From the NCBI GenBank assembly GCA_945875045.1, contig CAMCIX010000048.1, positions 1 through 8,757 of the forward strand: a stretch of 8,757 nucleotides of DNA. Reading direction: 5' to 3'. This DNA is from an uncultured Clostridia bacterium (GTDB lineage: Bacteria; Bacillota; Clostridia; Oscillospirales; Acutalibacteraceae). Below are positions 4,844 through 8,757 of the stretch, in pieces. Numbering within the stretch: position 1 is the stretch's first letter; each line of letters starts with the position of its first letter. A model generated the notes under the pieces. It did no database searches. It was not told where the DNA came from and saw only the letters and a list, made by a program, of their open reading frames with translations. Position numbers and translations under genes: made by a program.

Positions 4844-7435
4844 TCATTTTAATACTGTCCGTTTTATTAGCTTTAAAAGCTCGCACAGCGGTACTACAAG
4901 GAATGAAAGCAACAGAGAAATCGCAAACTGATTAAGGTTAAGGGTCGTCATTCCAAAAAGATAGCCCGCGGGAGTAAGCACAAGGAAAATAACAATAAAA
5001 AGTGTAAGCGCGGCGGATAGATTTAAAAATCTGTTTGAAAAGAGCTTTTTGCTTACTAAGCTTCCCTCAAGCTTGCTGTTATAGCAATGGAAAATCTGGG
5101 AAATGCCGAGCACCGCAAACGCCATTGTCATAGCGGCGGCTCTGCTTGTCCCCGAGCCTATGCTGTAAGCCGTAAGGGTCATAGCGGCGATAAAAACGCT
5201 TTGTATAACAAGGGTTGCCACCGTGACCGCGTCAAACATTCTGCCCAAGGTGGTATAGGGCTTGCGCTTCATAACCGAGTTCTCAGCCCTCTCCATACTA
5301 AGGGAAATAGCGGGGGCGCAGTCGGTAAGCAGATTTATCCACAAAAGCTGTACCGCCGAAAGCGGGGTTCCGGAAAAAAGAATCATTCCGAAAAGAATCA
5401 CAACAATCTCCGCAAAATTGCAGGAAAGCAGATAATAAACCGATTTCTTAATATTATCGAAAAGTCCGCGGCTTTCCTTAATCGCTAAAACAATAGAATT
5501 AAAGCGGTTGTTGGCAATTACTATATCCGCGTTTCCCTTTGCGACGTCAGCGCCGAATTTTCCTATAGCACAGCCTACGTCGGCGGCGGCGAGAGCCTCG
5601 CCGTCCTGCACGCTGTCCCCGGTAATTGTAACGACATTACCCGCCTGTTTGAGAGCTTTTACTATTCGTAGCTTATCAGACGGTGAAACCCTCGCGTAAA
5701 CCGAGCAGTTCTCTACCGCTTCGAGCAACTCCCCGTCGCTCATTGCGGCAAGCTCCTCACCGGTAAGGGCGTTACTGCCGTCCTTTAAAATACCTATTCT
5801 CCGCGCAACCGATTTTGCGGTTATAAGATTGTCGCCCGTAATCATAACGGTTTTAATTCCCGCACTCTCGCATGTCTTAATATCCTCGATAACCGTTTCG
5901 CGCGGCGGGTCGTCAAGTCCCAACAGTCCCACAAAGGTAAGGGAACGCTCGATTTCCTCGGGGTTGGGATTAGCGGGAATATTATCAAGCGGTCGCATTG
6001 CGATACATACGATTCTCAGCGCGTCGTCGGCAAGCGCGTTGTTAAGCTTTAAAATCTCCTCTGTCTTACAGCCAATGCAGTTAGGCACAACAATTTCGGG
6101 CGCGCCCTTTACAATGGCGAAGGGCTTTTCGTTAATCATTGTAATTACCGTCATTGTCTTGCGTTCGGAATCAAAGGGAATAACCGCAAGCTTCGGGAAA
6201 AGATCCTCTACATCCTTTGCGGACATTGAATTGTAGGCAAGACAGGCTTTTTTAATAGCGTCCTCGGTTGAATCGTTCTGTAGGGTCGAGCAGGCGGTAG
6301 CAAGCTTCAATACAAGCGAGGTCTTCTCGTCAATAGGCTCGGTTTCAACGTCTGTCAGCTTGTCACCGTCAAATATCTTGGCTAACTGCATTTTATTGCG
6401 GGTCAGCACACCCGTTTTGTCCGAGCATATTACATTCGTTTTACCGAGCAGCTCCAAAGCGTCGGAATCCTTAATAATAATCTTATCCTCAACAATGCGC
6501 TTTACGCCGATCGCGATAACGATTGTAGCAATAGCGGGAAGTCCCTCGGGAATCGCGGCGACCGCAAGGGCTACCGCGTTCATAAGCATTTTAAGGGTTG
6601 TCAAGGCGAAATTTCCGCTTCTGAAGTTCTGTACCATTCCGATAATGAAAACCACAAGGCAGATTAAAAGAATAATAACGTTTACTATTTTTCCGATACC
6701 GTCAAGCTCGCCCTCAAGGGGTAACGATTTTTCGCCTGTCTGCTGTAAAATAGCGGAGGTTCTTCCTATTTCGGTATTAAGACCTGTAGCCACAACCACC
6801 GCCTTAGCATTTCCGTGGGCAACGCTGGTGCCCGAAAAAACCATATTAGAGCGGTTTTCTATAGCGGTAATATCCTCAAAAACGGCGTCGCCGTTCTTTT
6901 CAACGGGAATTTCGTCCCCTGTAAGCATGGATTCGTTACAGCGAAACTCATTTGAATCGATTATCCTCGCGTCCGCCGATATATAATCCCCCGTTTCAAG
7001 CAGAATAATGTCCCCGGGGACAAGCGTAGCGGAATTGACCGTCCTTACAATCCCCTCCCTTAACACCGTCACAGAGGGGTTAGTAATGCTTTTCATACTA
7101 TCGAGCGCATTATCGCAGCTGTGCAGGTGATAGGCGCTTACAGCGGCGTTAATCAGCACGATACCGATAATAAGGAGGGGCGAAAAAAAGTCCGTCTCCC
7201 TATACATTAGCGAAACCGCAAAGGAAAGCAAAGCGATAATTATAAGCGCGATAACCGTTTTACTTTTAATCTGAGCTAAAAACCTTTTAAAATAGGAGGG
7301 CTTTTCAACGCTGGATATTACGTTTTTTCCGTACTGCCTAAGCCGCATTTCGGCAACGCCGTTAGCCAGCCCCTTTTTATCGTCAACCTCCAACTCGCGC
7401 AGAATATCATCGCTGTGGGTACTGTGCCAAATCAT
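4844..7435 (-). CDS. P2A-type (calcium-like) cation-transporting ATPase with altered catalytic motifs
   Basis: An 863-residue P-type ATPase of SERCA/PMR1-like plan. It has a Cation_ATPase_N domain (about 1-55), M1-M2 (58-103), A domain, M3-M4 (250-312), P and N domains (about 330-655), and M5-M10 (664-853). Transport-site residues look intact: PEGLP in M4 (296-300), Asn673/Glu676 in M5, and NLLTD in M6 (Asn701, Thr704, Asp705). This suggests Ca2+ or Mn2+ export, though substrate is not proven. The phosphorylation Asp339 is present, as are KGAPE (443-447), DDPPR (508-512) and TGD (533-535). Three near-invariant motifs differ: TGES is TGDE (172-175), DKTGT is DKTGV (339-343), and TGDGVND is TGDSVQD (605-611). 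The frame is uninterrupted, so decay by frameshift is excluded. GGAGGAG lies 5 nt before ATG 7435, and the gene is 18 bp after the endonuclease-like gene. It is either a working divergent pump with slowed dephosphorylation or a specialised paralogue. Confidence 0.93.
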   Translation of the reverse strand: MIWHSTHSDDILRELEVDDKKGLANGVAEMRLRQYGKNVISSVEKPSYFKRFLAQIKSKTVIALIIIALLSFAVSLMYRETDFFSPLLIIGIVLINAAVSAYHLHSCDNALDSMKSITNPSVTVLREGIVRTVNSATLVPGDIILLETGDYISADARIIDSNEFRCNESMLTGDEIPVEKNGDAVFEDITAIENRSNMVFSGTSVAHGNAKAVVVATGLNTEIGRTSAILQQTGEKSLPLEGELDGIGKIVNVIILLICLVVFIIGMVQNFRSGNFALTTLKMLMNAVALAVAAIPEGLPAIATIVIAIGVKRIVEDKIIIKDSDALELLGKTNVICSDKTGVLTRNKMQLAKIFDGDKLTDVETEPIDEKTSLVLKLATACSTLQNDSTEDAIKKACLAYNSMSAKDVEDLFPKLAVIPFDSERKTMTVITMINEKPFAIVKGAPEIVVPNCIGCKTEEILKLNNALADDALRIVCIAMRPLDNIPANPNPEEIERSLTFVGLLGLDDPPRETVIEDIKTCESAGIKTVMITGDNLITAKSVARRIGILKDGSNALTGEELAAMSDGELLEAVENCSVYARVSPSDKLRIVKALKQAGNVVTITGDSVQDGEALAAADVGCAIGKFGADVAKGNADIVIANNRFNSIVLAIKESRGLFDNIKKSVYYLLSCNFAEIVVILFGMILFSGTPLSAVQLLWINLLTDCAPAISLSMERAENSVMKRKPYTTLGRMFDAVTVATLVIQSVFIAAMTLTAYSIGSGTSRAAAMTMAFAVLGISQIFHCYNSKLEGSLVSKKLFSNRFLNLSAALTLFIVIFLVLTPAGYLFGMTTLNLNQFAISLLLSFLVVPLCELLKLIKRTVLK

Positions 7436-7453
7436 AGATACTCCTCCGATTCT

Positions 7454-8305
7454 TTATTTTGTAAGCGATAAATAATAGTTCTTCATTTGCTTTGCGTCCT
7501 CCGCCTGGGTTCCCGCGGACTCGCAAATAAAGGTCGGCTCACAGCCGTATTTATAGGTAAGCTCCAGCACAGGCTCAAAATCGGGACCGTAAACCCTGTC
7601 CTCAAAGGTCAGGTGACGTTTTTCTCCGCCCGTGGTATACTCGATTTTTGAAAAATGGGAATGGAAAATCTTAAGCCTGTCCGACCCGAGCTCGTTTTTA
7701 ACAGAGGTAAAAATATTTTCAAAATCGGCAAAAGTTTTAAGAATACCTAAATCGCGGGCGTTTAAATGCCCGAAATCAATGCAGGGTATAAGTCTTTCGT
7801 CAAGCTTGCAAAGCTCCAAAACCTCTCCGAGCGTACCGAGCTGATTTACCTTTCCCATAGTTTCAGGGCATATATGAACGTGTGAAAGTCCCTCGCTGTC
7901 AAGCGCGTCAAGCGCAAGACGCATTGTGTCTAAGGCAAGCTCCAGCGCCCTCTCGCGGGAGATTTTACCGCAGGAGCCTGTATGGACGACTATCCTGTCT
8001 CCGCCCATAGCGTTAACGGCTCTTGCGGAGGCTAAAATATAGTTTACCGAATTAAGCCGTTTTTCCTCCTCGACAGAGGACATAGATATATAATAAGGCG
8101 CGTGAAGCGATAGGGTAATACCCGCGTTTTTTGCCTTTTCGCCAAGCTCTCTTGCCTTGTCCTCTCCAATATTAACCCCCCTGCCGCATTGGTATTCGTA
8201 GCAGTCAAGCCCCATTTTCACAATATATTCGGGAACTTGAAGGCTGTTTTTATAGCCCAAAGCCGCAAAGCTTTCGGAATTTCCCGCAGGACCGAATTTC
8301 GGCAT
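7454..8305 (-). CDS. Endonuclease IV-like TIM-barrel protein (AP endonuclease family 2)
   Basis: A 283-residue TIM-barrel protein of the xylose isomerase-like/AP endonuclease 2 fold. Endonuclease IV (Nfo) cuts DNA 5' of abasic sites using three zinc ions. Ligand-type residues align well with E. coli Nfo: His68 (LSLHAP), His108 (VVHTGS), Glu148 (CPETMG), Asp177 and His180 (CIDFGH), His215 (FHSHFS), His231 (GEKRH) and Glu262 (ICESAG). The Nfo DRH motif (Asp229) reads KRH here. I associate the GGEKRH form with a Clostridia subfamily usually annotated as deoxyribonuclease IV, so activity on abasic DNA is likely but not certain. I chose ATG 8305, because GGAGGTG (8314-8320) lies 8 nt upstream; the in-frame GTG at 8311 would be only 2 nt from it. 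The start is 2 bp past the stop of the upstream phosphatase gene, and the stop is 18 bp before the ATPase gene, consistent with an operon. Confidence 0.88.
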   Translation of the reverse strand: MPKFGPAGNSESFAALGYKNSLQVPEYIVKMGLDCYEYQCGRGVNIGEDKARELGEKAKNAGITLSLHAPYYISMSSVEEEKRLNSVNYILASARAVNAMGGDRIVVHTGSCGKISRERALELALDTMRLALDALDSEGLSHVHICPETMGKVNQLGTLGEVLELCKLDERLIPCIDFGHLNARDLGILKTFADFENIFTSVKNELGSDRLKIFHSHFSKIEYTTGGEKRHLTFEDRVYGPDFEPVLELTYKYGCEPTFICESAGTQAEDAKQMKNYYLSLTK

Positions 8306-8307
8306 AA

Positions 8308-8710
8308 TCACCGCACCTCCGTATTTTTGATTTTATAAATTTTATATACCGCGCGTTCAATTTTGCGCTTGAATTTAAAGCTTTTCGAGCTTTCAAGCTT
8401 TATAGGGTCAAGGAGAATTGTTTTAACCCCGTAAAGATTTCCCCCAAGCGTGTCGGTGAAAATCTGGTCGCCGACAATAGCGGTCTCCCGCCTTTTTGTG
8501 CTAAGGATTTTAAGCGCCGAGGAAAACTTAAAGGGCAGGGGCTTAAGCCCCATACTGATAAAGGGCAGATTAATTTTAGCGGCAAAGGGCTCAACCCGCG
8601 CCTGCTTTGAATTTGATAAAATAACAAGCCCAATACCGTTTTTTTGCATTTCTTCAAGCCAGTTTTCAAGCCCGTCGGTTAAAACCTCGCCGTGATGGGT
8701 TGACAGGGTG
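8308..8710 (-). CDS. yqeG: YqeG-family HAD-IIIA phosphatase, 5' end missing
   Basis: The C-terminal 134 codons of a YqeG-type HAD hydrolase; the family includes Gep4-like phosphatidylglycerophosphate phosphatases. Visible in order: TLSTHHGE, which follows the catalytic DxDNTL aspartates (lost beyond the edge), then motif II VILSNSKQARVEPFA, the motif III lysine in KPLPF, and motif IV VGDQIFTDTLGGN with GDQxxTD, followed by a basic C-terminal tail (KFKRKIERAVYKIYKIK). Genomic sequence stops at 8710. The last genomic base plus the next codon fit an AAC-ACC-CTG (Asn-Thr-Leu) of the missing DNTL motif, so the frame is right. The apparent start further upstream (MGSEMCIRDS) is translated sequencing adapter and should be discarded. 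Its TGA (8308-8310) is immediately before the next gene. The physiological substrate is unknown. Confidence 0.88.
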
Positions 8711-8757
8711 CTGTCTCTTATACACATCTCCGAGCCCACGAGACCTCTCTACATCTC
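8711..8757. other. Illumina Nextera adapter read-through (not genomic)
   Basis: Positions 8711-8729 are the 19-bp Tn5 mosaic end (CTGTCTCTTATACACATCT), 8730-8744 the Nextera read-2 adapter remainder (CCGAGCCCACGAGAC), 8745-8752 an 8-base i7 index (CTCTCTAC, which I recall as the reverse complement of index N707, GTAGAGAG), and 8753-8757 ATCTC, the start of the P7 flow-cell sequence. The order and phase are exact, so this is untrimmed library adapter at a contig end rather than a natural IS50/Tn5 end. Confidence 0.98.

Noticed and set aside
5087..6986. Several long open frames on the plus strand inside the ATPase, mnmE and malic enzyme genes
   Set aside because: All lie antisense to well-supported genes, have low-complexity Ser/Arg/Thr-rich translations and no ribosome binding sites, so they are shadow frames.
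8306..8311. GTG start for the endonuclease IV-like gene overlapping the phosphatase stop as GTGA
   Set aside because: It would leave only 2 nt between Shine-Dalgarno and start; ATG 8305 gives 8 nt.
8711..8729. Tn5/IS50 mosaic end, as if a natural transposon terminated here
   Set aside because: It is followed in exact phase by the Nextera read-2 adapter, an index and P7 sequence, which do not occur in natural transposons.
1..8757. CRISPR arrays, tRNA or rRNA genes, riboswitches, defence or phage modules
   Set aside because: Reading both strands, I saw no regularly spaced repeats, no tRNA-like cloverleaf, no rRNA motifs, no known riboswitch leader and no recognisable defence or phage genes.

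Overview
The window looks like chromosomal DNA from an anaerobic, spore-forming Clostridia relative, probably an Oscillospirales/Ruminococcaceae-type gut bacterium known from a metagenomic or draft assembly. This is inferred from an alpha/beta-type small acid-soluble spore protein, strong GGAGG ribosome binding sites, an NAD(P)-malic enzyme of the small bacterial type, LuxS, and a Clostridia-type endonuclease IV-like protein. Nothing present fixes the genus.

Layout. Positions 1-153 (minus) hold the first 51 codons of a lipoprotein gene with a clear sigma-A promoter at 203-231. A divergent spore protein gene (399-653, plus) keeps its conserved core but loses its normal C-terminus. About 90 bp beyond the break lies the 3' end of a group II intron on the minus strand, with domains V and VI recognisable and no reverse transcriptase left. 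A hypothetical gene (858-1370, plus) follows and overlaps tail-to-tail with the malic enzyme gene (2539-1367, minus). A short membrane-anchored protein (2659-2958, plus) then runs convergently into mnmE.

The largest unit is a minus-strand gene run, read from high to low coordinates: yqeG-like HAD phosphatase (cut by the window edge), endonuclease IV-like TIM-barrel protein, P2A-type cation ATPase, luxS, mnmE. Gaps are 2, 18, 15 and 33 bp, each downstream gene has its own Shine-Dalgarno sequence, and no terminator is visible between them, so it is probably one operon. The products are housekeeping and stress functions (lipid or phosphate metabolism, DNA repair, cation transport, S-ribosylhomocysteine recycling with AI-2 production, tRNA wobble modification) rather than steps of one pathway.

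The last 47 bases (8711-8757) are not genomic. They are Illumina Nextera read-through: transposon mosaic end, read-2 adapter, an i7 index and the start of the P7 sequence. They create a false N-terminus on the yqeG open reading frame. I see no convincing new multi-gene system. The points most worth a second look are the altered catalytic motifs of the cation ATPase, the broken spore protein gene beside an intron remnant, and the adapter artefact.
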